From Uliginosibacterium sp. (GTDB lineage Bacteria > Pseudomonadota > Gammaproteobacteria > Burkholderiales > Rhodocyclaceae): a stretch of 64,000 nt of DNA. Shown here one piece after another: positions 50,722-61,005 of the stretch. Where the stretch lies: NCBI GenBank assembly GCA_016718265.1, contig JADKDZ010000005.1:372001-436000 (forward strand). The letters are read 5' to 3'. The notes beneath the pieces were generated by a model. It did no database searches and was not told the DNA's origin. It worked only from the letters and a program-made list of their open reading frames with translations. The stretch's first letter is position 1. Every line of letters begins with the position of its first letter. The translations under genes and the position numbers were made by a program.

Positions 50722-52370
50722 TCGAAGAATCCGTTGTGAATCTATCGCGGCTGCAGTTCGCTGCGACCGCGTTCTACCACTTTCTGTTTGTCCCGCTCAC
50801 GCTGGGCATGTCTTTCCTGCTCGCCATCATGGAGACGGTTTATGTCATGACCGGGAAGGAGATCTACCGTGACATGACCAAGTTCTGGGGCAAGCTGTTC
50901 GGTATCAACTTTGCCCTCGGCGTCACCACCGGACTCACCATGGAGTTCCAGTTTGGCACCAACTGGGCGTACTACTCCCACTATGTGGGCGACATTTTCG
51001 GCGCACCGCTGGCCATTGAGGGCCTGGTGGCGTTCTTCCTCGAATCCACCTTCGTCGGTCTGTTTTTCTTTGGCTGGGATCGCTTGAGCAAGGTAGGCCA
51101 TCTAACGGTGACCTACCTCGTAGCCATCGGCTCAAACCTATCGGCCGTGCTGATCCTGATCGCCAATGCCTGGATGCAGAACCCGATTGGTGCGGACTTC
51201 AACCCGGTCACGATGCGCATGGAGATGACCAGCTTCTGGGACCTGATCTTCAACCCGGTGGCGCAGTCCAAGTTCGTGCATACCATCAGCGCCGGGTATG
51301 TCACCGGTTCGGCCTTCGTCCTGGGGGTCAGCGCCTGGTATCTGCTCAAGGGGCGAGACATCGAGTTTGCCCGCCGATCTTTCCGCATCGCGGCCTCGTT
51401 CGGACTGGCGTCGGCCTTGTCAGTGATCGTGCTGGGCGACGAATCCGGCTACCACGCGGCGGAGACCCAGGAAACCAAGCTCGCGGCCATGGAAGCCATG
51501 TGGGAGACCGAGTCAGCGCCCGCCGGCCTGACCCTGTTCGGCATTCCGGATGAGAAAAACCGCACGACCCATGCCGAAATCAAGATCCCGTATGTCATGG
51601 GCCTGATCGGCACACGCAGCACCGACAAGGTGATCCCCGGCATTGACGAGTTGGAGAAGAAGATTGCAGCGCGCATCGATACGGGCATCACCGCGGTCAA
51701 GGCGCTTGAAGCCCTGCGACGCGATCCGAAGAACGCCGATCTGCTGGCACGCTTCACCGCCGTCAAAGCGGACCTCGGCTATGGCCTGCTGCTGAAGAAG
51801 TACGTGGCGGATGTCAGCCAGGCGACGCCGGAGATGAAGGCACGCGCCGTGGATGACGCCATTCCTGCCGTGGCACCGCTGTTCTGGAGCTTCCGCCTCA
51901 TGGTTGGCTTGTCGCTGATCTTCCTCAGCCTCTTTGTGCTCTCGTTCTGGTTCGCGGCTCGCAACAGCTTCATGCAGAAGCGCTGGCTCCTGAAGTGGGC
52001 CGTATGGGGCATCCCCCTGCCCTGGATCGCCTGCGAACTGGGCTGGTTTGTCGCGGAATATGGCCGCCAGCCCTGGACCATCCACGGCGTGCTACCCACC
52101 CACCTCTCCACGTCTGCCCTGTCCGCCGGCAGTCTGTGGTTCTCGCTCTCCGGCTTCCTGCTGTTCTACACCCTGCTGCTGGTCGCAGAGCTCTACCTGA
52201 TGTTCAAGTACGCGCGTCTTGGCCCCGCCAGTCTAGGGACCGGGCGTTACCACCTTGAAACGCTGCCGCGAAGGGAGTTTGAACATGATCGATTACGAGA
52301 TTCTCAAGCTCATCTGGTGGCTGCTCGTCGGCGTCCTGCTGCTGGGCTTCGCCATCATGGATGGCCATGA
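50718..52370 (+). CDS. cydA: Cytochrome bd ubiquinol oxidase subunit I
   Basis: CydA carries haems b558, b595 and d and oxidises quinol with oxygen. The 550-residue product has LSRLQFAATAFYHFLFVPLTLG with the haem-ligand His, the conserved GRQPW in AEYGRQPWTIHGVLPT and nine predicted transmembrane helices. After the usual YHLE end the frame continues for 37 more residues and overlaps cydB by 86 bases; that tail is Arg/His-rich and unlike other CydA proteins. A lost stop or a small indel near 52255 could explain it. Confidence 0.92.
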   Translation: MIEESVVNLSRLQFAATAFYHFLFVPLTLGMSFLLAIMETVYVMTGKEIYRDMTKFWGKLFGINFALGVTTGLTMEFQFGTNWAYYSHYVGDIFGAPLAIEGLVAFFLESTFVGLFFFGWDRLSKVGHLTVTYLVAIGSNLSAVLILIANAWMQNPIGADFNPVTMRMEMTSFWDLIFNPVAQSKFVHTISAGYVTGSAFVLGVSAWYLLKGRDIEFARRSFRIAASFGLASALSVIVLGDESGYHAAETQETKLAAMEAMWETESAPAGLTLFGIPDEKNRTTHAEIKIPYVMGLIGTRSTDKVIPGIDELEKKIAARIDTGITAVKALEALRRDPKNADLLARFTAVKADLGYGLLLKKYVADVSQATPEMKARAVDDAIPAVAPLFWSFRLMVGLSLIFLSLFVLSFWFAARNSFMQKRWLLKWAVWGIPLPWIACELGWFVAEYGRQPWTIHGVLPTHLSTSALSAGSLWFSLSGFLLFYTLLLVAELYLMFKYARLGPASLGTGRYHLETLPRREFEHDRLRDSQAHLVAARRRPAAGLRHHGWP

Positions 52371-53421
52371 CATGGGCGTAGGCACCCTCCTCCCCTTCGT
52401 CGGCAAGACTGACGACGAGCGCAGGGTCGTGCTGAATAGCGTCGGCCCGCATTGGGAAGGCAACCAGGTGTGGTTCGTCACCGCGGGCGGCGCAATTTTC
52501 GCAGCCTGGCCGCTGGTGTACGCCACCGCCTTCTCGGGCTTCTACTTCGCGATGCTGGCTGTTCTTTGGGCACTGTTTTTCCGTCCGGTCGGTTTCGACT
52601 ACCGCAGCAAAGTGGCCGACCCACGCTGGCGGGGATTCTGGGACTGGGGGATTTTTGCTGGCAGTGCGATTCCCGCGCTGGTCTTTGGCGTCGCGTTCGG
52701 CAACGTCATCCAGGGCGTGCCGTTCTATTTTGACGATGTCATGATGGTACGCTACACCGGCAGCTTCTGGGCGCTGTTCAACCCCTTCGCTCTGGTCTGT
52801 GGCGTAGTCAGCCTCGCCATGCTGGTGGCGCACGGTGCAAACTATCTGGCCATCCGCACCGAAGCGGCTATCCAGAAGCGCGCAAAGGCGTCCTCGGTGG
52901 TGGCGACTCTGGTCATGCTGATCGGCTTTGCGATAGGTGGCTGGATGATCGCGAGCATGCCGGGCTACCTCATCACCTCGGCCGTCGAACCCGGGCTGGC
53001 GCAAAGCCCGCTCGACAAGACCGTGATCGTGCAGAGCGGAGCCTGGTTGTCCAATTACAGCAAGTACCCGCTCAGCATTCTTCTGCCCGTGCTCGGGTTT
53101 GGCGGCGGACTGCTGAGTCTGCTGGCCATCACCCGCGGGCGTGCCGGACTCGCCTTCGTAGCCACCGCCGTGGCCGAGCTGGGAATCATTTTCACGGCAG
53201 GCGTCTCGATCTTTCCCTTTGTGCTGCCCTCCAGCAGCCAGCCCGGAAGCAGCCTCACCGTATGGGATTGTGTTTCCAGCCACCGTACCCTGGGCATCAT
53301 GTTCTGGGTCGCACTGATCATGACCCCGATCATCATCGCCTACACCAGCTGGGCTTACCGCGTCATGCGCGGCAAGGTCACCGTCGAACAGATCCGCGCC
53401 AACGATCGCTCCAGTTACTGA
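52285..53421 (+). CDS. cydB: Cytochrome bd ubiquinol oxidase subunit II
   Basis: The 378-residue polytopic subunit starts MIDYEILKLIWW at the ATG at 52285. It has the typical GFAIMDGHDMGVGTLLPF, GPHWEGNQVWFV and YATAFSGFY segments near the N-terminus. It partners CydA in the high-affinity bd oxidase used at low oxygen. It overlaps cydA and is followed 18 bases later by cydX. Confidence 0.94.
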   Translation: MIDYEILKLIWWLLVGVLLLGFAIMDGHDMGVGTLLPFVGKTDDERRVVLNSVGPHWEGNQVWFVTAGGAIFAAWPLVYATAFSGFYFAMLAVLWALFFRPVGFDYRSKVADPRWRGFWDWGIFAGSAIPALVFGVAFGNVIQGVPFYFDDVMMVRYTGSFWALFNPFALVCGVVSLAMLVAHGANYLAIRTEAAIQKRAKASSVVATLVMLIGFAIGGWMIASMPGYLITSAVEPGLAQSPLDKTVIVQSGAWLSNYSKYPLSILLPVLGFGGGLLSLLAITRGRAGLAFVATAVAELGIIFTAGVSIFPFVLPSSSQPGSSLTVWDCVSSHRTLGIMFWVALIMTPIIIAYTSWAYRVMRGKVTVEQIRANDRSSY

Positions 53422-53439
53422 GACAGAAAGGATAGGACT

Positions 53440-53547
53440 ATGTGGTATTTCACCTGGGTACTCGGTACCGGCTTTGCGGTCTTGCTGGCAGTCGTGAATG
53501 CGCTGTGGCTTGAATCACAGGACGAGCGCGGCCGTCAGGATAAGTAG
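53440..53547 (+). CDS. cydX: Cytochrome bd subunit CydX
   Basis: The 35-residue protein (start MWYFTWVLG, then NALWLE) has one transmembrane helix and the W-Y-F-W-LG and NA-W-E pattern of CydX, which is needed for a stable bd oxidase. An AGGA site precedes the ATG at 53440. It follows cydB by 18 bases. Confidence 0.9.
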   Translation: MWYFTWVLGTGFAVLLAVVNALWLESQDERGRQDK

Positions 53548-53599
53548 GCCCTTACAAGGCAGTCGGCGGCATCTGCTACCGACTGCCTGGAGTCAATCA

Positions 53600-54196
53600 A
53601 TGAGAGATCAAGACAATCTGCCCCCCCACACGCCCAACGCTGGCGATACGATCTACGCCGCGGGCTGCACGGGCTCGGCTTGGCTGCTGGTCAGCGGCTC
53701 AATACGGCTGGATCGCATCGAGAGCAACGGAGAAAGAGCGTTCGCTGGACTCGCCATCAAAGGCGATGTGCTCGGCGCAGAAACGCTTCTCCTCGGCCAC
53801 TACGCTTTTACGGCAACTGCCCTCACACCGTGCGAGTTGCGACCCTGGCCTGGTGCCGCAGTGACACCGGAACCCAGGTCACTGCTTAAAGCGCTTGCCG
53901 ATGCCGAACGTCGCGGTGCCGACGCGATTGCCTTGCGGTGCGGCGAAGCGGCGACCCGAGTGGGGCGCTTGATCCGGATTCTGGCCAACTCGCTGGCGAA
54001 TCAAACCATCACACGCCGAACCCTGCCCGCCCTCACTGAAATGGCTGACATCACGGCCCTGACCGTCGGGACAGTCTCACGCACCCTGAGCATCATGCAA
54101 GCGGAGGGAACTCTGGCCGCGCACGATAGCCGGCGGGGACGGCCCCCGTCGTCACGCGGCCGCAACAAGACGCCGAGCGTCGCCGCTTTGCAGTAA
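53600..54196 (+). CDS. Crp/Fnr-family transcriptional regulator
   Basis: The 198-residue protein starts at the ATG at 53600. An N-terminal cyclic-nucleotide-binding-like beta barrel (GSAWLLVSGSIRLDRI, GDVLGAETLL) is followed by a C-terminal winged helix (EMADITALTVGTVSRTLSIMQAEG). There is no Cys cluster for an Fe-S centre, so it is not a classical Fnr. It lies 52 bases after cydX and may be co-transcribed with the bd oxidase genes and regulate them, but this is inferred from position. Confidence 0.85.
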   Translation: MRDQDNLPPHTPNAGDTIYAAGCTGSAWLLVSGSIRLDRIESNGERAFAGLAIKGDVLGAETLLLGHYAFTATALTPCELRPWPGAAVTPEPRSLLKALADAERRGADAIALRCGEAATRVGRLIRILANSLANQTITRRTLPALTEMADITALTVGTVSRTLSIMQAEGTLAAHDSRRGRPPSSRGRNKTPSVAALQ

Positions 54197-54214
54197 TTAC
54201 AACGGAGAAAACAA

Positions 54215-54721
54215 ATGAATAAGTATACTTTTTGCCTGGCCTTCATCCTCGGAACAGTCGTGCTTTCGACAACATCGCCGGTCTTTGCACAGGAGGTGTC
54301 TGAGGATGCAAAAGCAATCACTTCATTGCTAAAAAACACCTGGGATAAACCAGACTCCGCGCTGGAGGTGGCGCCTATCGTAGTGACTGAGGATGCCGCT
54401 ATCGCGGGGTGGGCACAGAGCGGGAGGGGCGGACGAGCGCTGCTCAGGAAAGAGCACGGGCAGTGGCGCGTGCTGCTTTGTGGCGGCAACAATATGAAAG
54501 ATGTCGCGGTTCTGCACAGTGCAGGGATCCCTCATCAAACCGCGCGTTCTCTCGCAGATGCAGTGAAACGGGCGGACGAGCAAGTCAGCCCTGAGAAGCT
54601 CAAGCTGCTATCAAGTTTCGAAGGCCTCGTGTACGGATGGAGCACACCACCACGGCGATCACGAAAGCCATCAGCACAAGCACTGAGAAACAGCATCTAC
54701 CTGGCGACCGTCACCCGTTAG
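54215..54721 (+). CDS. Copper-uptake-associated secreted protein
   Basis: The 168-residue product has a signal peptide (start MNKYTFCLAFILG, cleavage near VFAQ). The mature core is typical of copper uptake system-associated proteins: SLLKNTWDKPDSALEVAPIVV, AIAGWAQSGRGGRALLRKEHG, WRVLLCGG and ARSLADAVKRAD. The last about 30 residues (YGWSTPPRRSRK onward) are atypical, and the +1 frame there reads MEHTTTAITKA, so the C-terminus may be frameshifted. It lies just after the Crp-family gene. Confidence 0.7.
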   Translation: MNKYTFCLAFILGTVVLSTTSPVFAQEVSEDAKAITSLLKNTWDKPDSALEVAPIVVTEDAAIAGWAQSGRGGRALLRKEHGQWRVLLCGGNNMKDVAVLHSAGIPHQTARSLADAVKRADEQVSPEKLKLLSSFEGLVYGWSTPPRRSRKPSAQALRNSIYLATVTR

Positions 54722-54735
54722 TCGCCTTAGCCCCC

Positions 54736-54766
54736 CTGCAGAGCCAAGCGGGGCGCGGCTCTGCAG
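54736..54766 (+). terminator. Hairpin after the copper-associated gene
   Basis: CTGCAGAGCC / GGCTCTGCAG stem. Another GC-rich hairpin follows at about 54811-54842. There is no clear T-run. The 54722-55061 interval holds no gene, but it carries leader copy B. Confidence 0.5.
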
Positions 54767-54886
54767 ACAGGTTACTAGACTAGGTGGGCACAGTGTCCCC
54801 CACGAGAACCCGTGACACCGCCCGCAACCCAGGCGGGCGGGGAGCCGACGCATAGGGGCGTGTCCCAGAGACCCTCCATATGCCTT

Positions 54887-54982
54887 GTTTTACCAAGAAA
54901 CCACTAAGATGAAATGTCACTGTCCTCATCCGACCGGTGGCAGATTGCTGCCCTTGCGTCCGCCGTAGCATGGCCGTCAATC
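54887..54982 (+). promoter_or_regulatory. Conserved 96-bp leader, copy B
   Basis: Gap-free match to the minus-strand block 7974-7879 and to 57612-57707. It contains GTTTTACCAAGAAACCA at the start, a GGCAG-ATTG-CTGCC hairpin, and a TCCGCCGTAGCATGGCCG end. It lies 80 bp before the lipoprotein B start. Confidence 0.55.
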
Positions 54983-55790
54983 GCCGGTCGCCGGGGTGTG
55001 TGGTGGTCTTCGGCTTCCCTGTTTCATGTCGCGCGTGCTTCTCACGCAGTGAGGTCTGGTCATGCTGTTTCTCCCCCGTCGTGTAAGTGTGCTCTGCGCG
55101 TCCCTGCTCTTCCTCGCCGCCTGTGGCGGGGGGGGCGGTTCGGAGTCTCCGGGGGAGTCGGTGCCGAGTCAGACGACGAGCTCCAGCTCAGGCGGGTCAG
55201 TTAGTACACCCGATACACAGGCGCCGAGTTCGCCGGAAGCCTTGGGCTTCTCGGGTCTGACCGCCACGAGTGTCTTGCTCAAGTGGGGCGGGGCAAGTGA
55301 TGACCGGGGGGTGTCGGCTTACGACATTTATCGGGATGGGCGCTTTCTGGGCAGTGTGAGTGTCAATACCCTGGTGTTTCTGGATACGGCGGTGAATCCG
55401 AATGCGACCCACCGCTATCAGGTGAAGGCACGGGATGCGGCCGGAAACCTGTCACCGGCGTCAGGCGAGCTGGTGATCAATGTTCCGCCCTTGGTAACGG
55501 CCCGTGACACCCAGGCGCCGACGGCGCCAGGCAGCCTGCGCACGACGCAGATCAGTGCCAGCAGTCTGAGCCTGAGCTGGCTGCCGGCCACGGACGATAC
55601 GGGGGTGGCGGTCTACGACGTGCTGCTCAATGGCACGGTGATCGCGTCCCTCACCAGCACCACGACGAACTACACGGCCAACGGGCTGCGCGCCTCCACC
55701 GCTTACACCGTGACGGTGCGGGCGCGGGACACCTCGGGGAATGTGTCGCTGGCGGCGACGATTCAGGTGAGCACGGCGGTGGCGGCGGCG
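54887..55790 (+). repeat. Direct repeat unit 1 (leader plus FN3-FN3 half-gene)
   Basis: From the leader through the signal peptide and both FN3 domains this segment is nearly identical to 57612-58520. Differences are mostly silent or conservative. The match ends at the polyserine linker, after which the two genes diverge completely. Confidence 0.8.
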
Positions 55791-57340
55791 CCGAGTTCGT
55801 CGAGCAGCTCGTCGAGTTCCAGCAGCTCCAGCAGTTCGAGCAGCTCAAGTTCTTCATCCTCGTCCAGCTCTTCGAGCAGTTCGAGTTCTTCAAGCAGCTC
55901 CAGCTCCAGCTCAAGCTCTTCGAGCAGTTCATCAGGAGCCGGTAGCGGCAGCATTACGACGAAACCGTCTGACGCCGAACTGTATAACGGCAATACATAC
56001 TGGGTATCTAAAACAGGGTAACACACCAATAACTGCTTGACGGAAAACACGGCAGAGTGCGCGAGCCTGCAAAAGGTACTGGGTCTTGTAAAACCTGACG
56101 ACCGCATCTACATCAAGCCCGGAACTTACACCGAAAGCTCGCCTGACAGCGCCTATTCAGCGGGCTGCTATTGGTTCAATGGCGTCGGCAGTTGGTGTAT
56201 TTCGGCGTCTGGCACCAAATCACACCCGATTCTGATCAGTGCTGCGCCGGGCTCAGCGAGGGGTAGTGTGATACTGGACAATCAGAACGCACGCGTGGGT
56301 ATCGTAATGCAGGCTCACGATTACCTTACTTTTCGCGGGCTGACGATCAGGAACAGCATCAAGAATGCATTGCCAATGCCAGCCAGGCTGGCAATGAAGT
56401 GGCAGATGTCCCGGGCTTGAGTATCGGCATAATCGTCGAAGACTGCCTCTTCCAGACAGTTACTACGAATGATTCTGGGGACAATATCGCAGCGATCGGA
56501 ATGTGGGCAACACAGGACTGGATAGTCAGGAACAATGTAATTGAAGGCATCCCTTCTGGATCGGGTATCCGGGCCTACGGCGTGATCAATGCCCTGATCG
56601 AGCACAACACCATCCGCAATGTTGATTCTAGCGTGATGTGGAAAGATCACTTCATTAAAGATATCGCAACCCGCCAGCACGTTTTCGAGTCAGAGATTCG
56701 TTATAACCTCATCACCGCAGCCTCCTACGGCGTGTTAATCCAGATCCGCGGGTCGAATACGCCAGAAGCAGGTGACAACTATATTCATCATAACGTTGTC
56801 AATGGCTTGAGCCTGGGCGAGCCCGCAGGCTTGCGATTCGCCATGTCTGAAGCTCATGCACAAAGCGGCTTGTTGCGCTTCGAACACAATCTTGTCGACT
56901 GCCGCAGTGCTGCAACCCCATTGGGTTTTACGCTCGACGCATCCAAAGACGCCAGGTTTCTGGGAAACATCTTCGTCAAGTGCGGCTTGCCAGTCGAGGC
57001 TACCATGAAGTTCAGCCGCACCATACACGCAAACATCACGCGTATGAATCACAACCTTTACGTCGGCGATTTCATGGCGGTCATGGATCGGTACTCAGAT
57101 GGCGAGACCCTCTACTCAACGCTTCCGGCTTGGCAATCGGCACTGAATTCTGGCTCTCTTTCTCTCGGGCATGACCACCCCGATCAGAACAGTCGAACAG
57201 TCGCCTATTCTCCAGCTTTGTTTTCAACGACAAATCCCAATATGCATAGCATCACATCCCCGGCAAGAGCAATGATGTCAGATGGAAGCAACGCGGGGCC
57301 GTATCAACTTGGCAGCGAGCAGATCGGGGCAGACTGGTAG
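55062..57340 (+). pseudogene. FN3-FN3-polyserine lipoprotein with beta-helix domain (copy B), disrupted
   Basis: The lipoprotein signal peptide (lipobox LAAC), FN3 domains at about 52-135 and 146-232 and a run of more than 45 Ser are followed by YWVSKTG, then an in-frame TAA (56019-56021). The same frame continues (NNCLTENTAECASLQKV, DRIYIKPGTY) as a right-handed beta-helix of the pectate/alginate-lyase type. A second break at about 56380 (GCATTGCCAATGCC, one base short) shifts to the frame ending at 57340. Repeated IRNN, IEHNTI and VRNNVI rungs support the helix. Without the two lesions it would be about 755 residues. Confidence 0.75.
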
Positions 57341-57611
57341 CACGGGAGAAGGCGTTCTTACTCAACCGTACCGCCGCCCCGGCACAAGCGTTGCACCCCC
57401 TTTGTTCTTGCATCAGGGTATTGCCGCATCGCGCGAGTGACGCGCGTCAAGCGAAACGCGTCTTCCTGCTCTCGTGTCCCACGGCCTGCCACTCAGAACC
57501 GCATCTGCCGAGCGTCGCAGGCAGCGCGACAGGTCAGACGCAACTCTGCGCGGCTTGATACCGCTCGAGCGCCGCTCGCCCTAGCCCGCCTTCTTGCAAC
57601 CGATGCGCGCA
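57341..57611. other. Spacer between lipoproteins B and C
   Basis: No gene, RNA or clear terminator is visible. The leader copy C begins at 57612 and the lipoprotein C start is at 57793. Confidence 0.4.
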
Positions 57612-57707
57612 GTTTTACCAAGAAACCAAGCGTGACGAATGCCTTTGTCGTAATCCGACCAGCGGCAGATTGCTGCCCTTGCGTCCGCCTTAGCATGGCC
57701 GTCAATC
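57612..57707 (+). promoter_or_regulatory. Conserved 96-bp leader, copy C
   Basis: The third gap-free copy of the 96-bp block. It has GTCG/CGAC and GGCAG-ATTG-CTGCC potential hairpins and the invariant AGCATGGCCGTCAATC end. It lies 86 bp before the lipoprotein C start. Confidence 0.55.
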
Positions 57708-58520
57708 GGAAGCCCGGTCGCCCGGGGTGTGCGGCGGTCTTCGGCTTCCCTGTTTCATGTCGCGCGTGCTTGTCACGCAGTGAGGTCTGGTCATGCTGTT
57801 TCTCCCCCGTCGTGTCAGTGTGCTCTGCGCGTCCCTGCTCTTTCTCGCCGCCTGTGGCGGGGGTGGCGGTTCGGAGTCTGCGGGGGAGTCGGTGCCGAGT
57901 CAGACGACGAGCTCCAGCTCAGGCGGGTCGCTTAGTACGCCGGACACACAGGCGCCGAGTTCGCCGGAGGCCTTGGGTTTCTCGGGGCTGACGGCGACGA
58001 GTGTGCTGCTCAAGTGGGGCGGGGCGAGTGATGACCGGGGGGTGTCGGCTTACGACATTTATCGGGATGGGCGCTTTCTGGGCAGTGTGAGTGTGAACAC
58101 CCTGGTGTATCTGGATACGGCGGTGAATCCGAATGCGACGCACCGCTATCAGGTGAAGGCACGCGATGCGGCAGGCAATCTTTCTCCCGCCTCGGCTGAG
58201 CTGGTGATCAATGTGCCGCCGCTGGTGACGGCGCGAGATACGCAGGCGCCCACCGCACCGGGCAGCCTGCGCACGACACAGATCAGCGCCAGCAGTCTGA
58301 GCCTGAGCTGGCTGCCGGCTACCGATGATACGGGGGTGGCGGTCTACGACGTGCTGCTCAATGGGACGGTGATCGCGTCGCTGACCAGCACCACGACGAA
58401 CTACACGGCGAGCGGACTGCGCCCGTCGACGAGTTACACCGTGACGGTACGGGCGCGGGATACCTCGGGGAATATGTCGCTGGCGGCGACGATTCAGGTG
58501 AGCACGGCGGTGGCGGCGCG
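57612..58520 (+). repeat. Direct repeat unit 2 (leader plus FN3-FN3 half-gene)
   Basis: The second copy of the repeat at 54887-55790. It implies a recent tandem duplication or gene conversion of the promoter and the N-terminal module. Confidence 0.8.
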
Positions 58521-59757
58521 CCGAGTAGTTCGAGCTCGTCGAGCAGTTCAAGCTCCAGCAGCAGTTCGAGCTCTTCCAGTTCTTCGAGCTCATCAAGCAG
58601 CTCCAGCTCGTCTTCGAGCAGCGGCGGGAAGTCGAGTTCGTCGTCGAGCAGTTCGAGTTCTTCATCCTCGTCTTCGTCGTCCTCTTCGAGCAGCAGTGGC
58701 GGGAAGTCCAGCTCTTCGAGTTCGTCTTCCTCTTCGTCGTCCAGCAGCTCAAGCAGTTCCAGTGGCGGCGCGGGCACGCAGACCATCGTGAAGTACGACT
58801 TCACAGCGGGGATGCCTGGCCACAAAGGACGGCTGGCGATTCCACAGTATCTGGCCTTTGAGTGCTGTCCCCGGAACCACCTCGGTCGGTTTGCCATTCA
58901 CGTATAACGCAACCCCGGACGGCGTCTATCCGAACAATGCGGAAATGCGCTTCGACATGCCCCCCGTGGATGAAATATGGTTGCGCGTCCGGCTGCATGA
59001 GCCGAGCAACTATGTCATGCGCCACAACACGGAAGTCAAAACCGCCAATGCCTTTGCGGCCGGCTGGCGGGTGGGTGATCAGCTGCTTGCCGACGATGGG
59101 GTATCCCGAGCCACCATTTCCAGCATCAACTCGGATAGCGTGTTCGTCCGCTGGGCAGAGAAAGCCGCCTATGACACATGGGGAAGCAGCGCAGCACAGC
59201 GGCTGATCCGGAATACCACCCGAAACAGTACGCTTCTCAGTACCGGCAAAGCCGTCTGGGGGGGCGACAAGATCATGGCGCTGTGGGTAGACAATTACTC
59301 GGGCGATGGCACCGGGCCAACGATCATCCTCGGCGCGATCAGCGACTGGACATTCGGCACCAGTAAGGACGCTATCTTCACCGCGGGTTATCGTTCTTCC
59401 GGGCCTGTCGGCAGCAGCAGTCGTGTGAGCGTTGCGAATATTCCTGGCGGCAAGCTCTTCACCCAGACGAACCGCGGCAAGTACATTGATCTTGCCGTGC
59501 CACGCGTTTTCGTCGCAAACCGGGGCGAAAGATGGCGTGATCGAAACCTGGATACGTTACGAAGGAGAAGGCTCCTATACACGCCGTCGCGACATCCGAG
59601 ATGCCGATATCGACCGCCCCTGAATCTCGGCGGCGATCAGCAGAAGTGGCAGCGCGGCTACCTGATGGGGTACTCCAATACCGGCTACGACGAGCAAACG
59701 ACGTTTCATATCAGCCGCATAGAGCTCTTCCGGGCGAAGCCACAAGACCTTCCCTGA
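57793..59757 (+). pseudogene. FN3-FN3-polyserine lipoprotein with C-terminal jelly-roll-like domain (copy C), multiply frameshifted
   Basis: The N-terminal half matches copy B. One G is missing in the GCG run before the linker (about 58514; compare 55785), so the linker is read as Arg/Ala/Val instead of Ser. Further breaks lie at about 58815, in a TTTT run at about 59508 (one base too many) and in a CCC run at about 59620 (one base short). Corrected, the C-terminal about 310 residues read KDGWRFHSIWPLSAVPG, MALWVDNYSGDG, GVIETWIRYEGEGSY and FHISRIELF, similar in style to copy A. Homopolymer errors are possible. Confidence 0.7.
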
Positions 59758-59844
59758 ACTGGCGGCATGGAAAGCGACGCTCAGCTAGAAACGCCCGCGG
59801 GCGGAACAGACGACACCGTCTGAATCGCTGATCATCGAAAAAAA

Positions 59845-59872
59845 GCCCGTTTTCCTTCTCAGGAAAACGGGC
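59845..59872. terminator. Terminator between lipoprotein C and the SlyD-like gene
   Basis: GCCCGTTTTCCT / AGGAAAACGGGC stem preceded by an A run, which acts as a T run on the minus strand. It serves the minus-strand gene at 59894. Confidence 0.7.
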
Positions 59873-59893
59873 CCTCAACCTGCGGTCTCACGC

Positions 59894-60369
59894 TCAGTGG
59901 TGATGCCCACCCGCACCATGCACGTGACCGTGATCAAGCTCTTCCTGCGAGGCCATGCGCACTTCACGCACGGTCACATCGAACACGAGGGCCATGCCAG
60001 CAAGGGGATGATTGCTGTCGACAACCACTTTCTTCTCCGCAATGTCAGTGATGCGGAACACCATGTCGTCTTCACTGTCGTCACCCACACGCTCGAAGGC
60101 CATACCGACTTCGATAGTGTCGGGGAAGCAGTCGCGGTCTTCAACCAGTACAAGGCTTTCAATGTACTCGCCAAACGCATCGTCGGGCTGGAGCTTGATA
60201 TTGAGCTCGCCCATATTCATGCCATGCAGTTTTTCTTCCAGTAGCGGGAAGATCGCATCGTACCCGCCGTGCAGGTAAACCAGCGGTTGAGCACCATCAT
60301 CCACCACATTGCCATCCGGTCTCGCACGGTGTAGTCAAGCGTGACGACGGCATTCTTTACGATTTCCAT
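59894..60369 (-). pseudogene. SlyD-like FKBP peptidyl-prolyl isomerase, 1-base frameshift
   Basis: From the ATG at 60369 (MEIVKNAVVTLDYTVRD), with a good GGGAGAAAG site, the frame breaks at about 60320 and resumes one frame over with NVVDDGAQPLVYLHGGYD. The corrected product is about 158 residues with a flap domain (HGMNMGELNIKLQPDDAFGEY) and a His-rich tail (HGHVHGAGGHHH) that could bind nickel or other metals. It acts as a proline isomerase/chaperone. The indel may be a read error. Confidence 0.75.
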
Positions 60370-60815
60370 TCTTTCTCCCGGAAAGTGTTTGCAAAAGTTC
60401 GCTATCGATTCAACGTGATTCCGCACATCCACCTTGTAGTCGGCGTGAAGGACCTTGCCATCAAAGCCAACGATAAAGGTGGAGCGTTGCACCGTGGGGC
60501 GCACGGTTGATGCACCCTGAGGGTCTTGCCATACATGGTAGAGGCGGCAGGCCTCCGTCTTCGTCCGAAGCAGCTGAAGGGCCAGGCCGTGCTCGTCCCG
60601 GAACTCGGCGTGGGTCAGACAATCATCCAGGCTCACACCAACAACGCGAGCCCCGCAACGCCGAAAACTCTTCGTGATCCGAAAAGCTGATGGCCCGTTT
60701 CACGCTTAAAGGCATGCTGTCATGCAAGAAAAAGCAGATAACAATGCCTTCTTGCCGGGCGCTGGCCAGCCGAAGGTTTCCATATCTGCATCAGGCAAGA
60801 AATTCAGGCGCCGCG
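60370..60815 (-). pseudogene. Peroxiredoxin (Bcp/AhpC-like), frameshifted remnant
   Basis: Pieces in at least two frames spell a thioredoxin-fold peroxidase: FLPDADMETF, FSDHEEF, then after one extra T in TTTTCGG, CGARVVGVSLDDCLTHAEF, RPTVQRSTFIVGFDGKVLHADY and VRNHVESIA. No start codon or proper stop can be placed, and the last frame runs into the SlyD-like gene. In the readable frame the position of the usual peroxidatic Cys (PGCT) reads PLSV, but indels there make this unreliable. Confidence 0.55.
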
Positions 60816-61005
60816 CCCTGACGCCAACAAGCCTCCGTTTCCTGTGCTGGCCGCAATTCTACCCCCGCCGGACGTTGCAACACTATCGCCCGGCCAAACC
60901 GCTAGCTGTCCCATGATCGCCCCCGCGTGTTGCCCATTTTCGATAGACGAGCCGTGGGGTCAGAACAAGGCCAATCCGCCGCGAAGTGCCAAAGGACACA
61001 CAAGT

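Noticed and set aside
54780..54886. A structured non-coding RNA in the GC-rich spacer before leader B
   Set aside because: Several hairpins can be drawn, but there is no second copy and no match to a known RNA.
55798..55930. CRISPR-like or microsatellite array
   Set aside because: The repeats are irregular AGC/TCG/AGT Ser codons in frame with the linker; there are no spacers of constant length.
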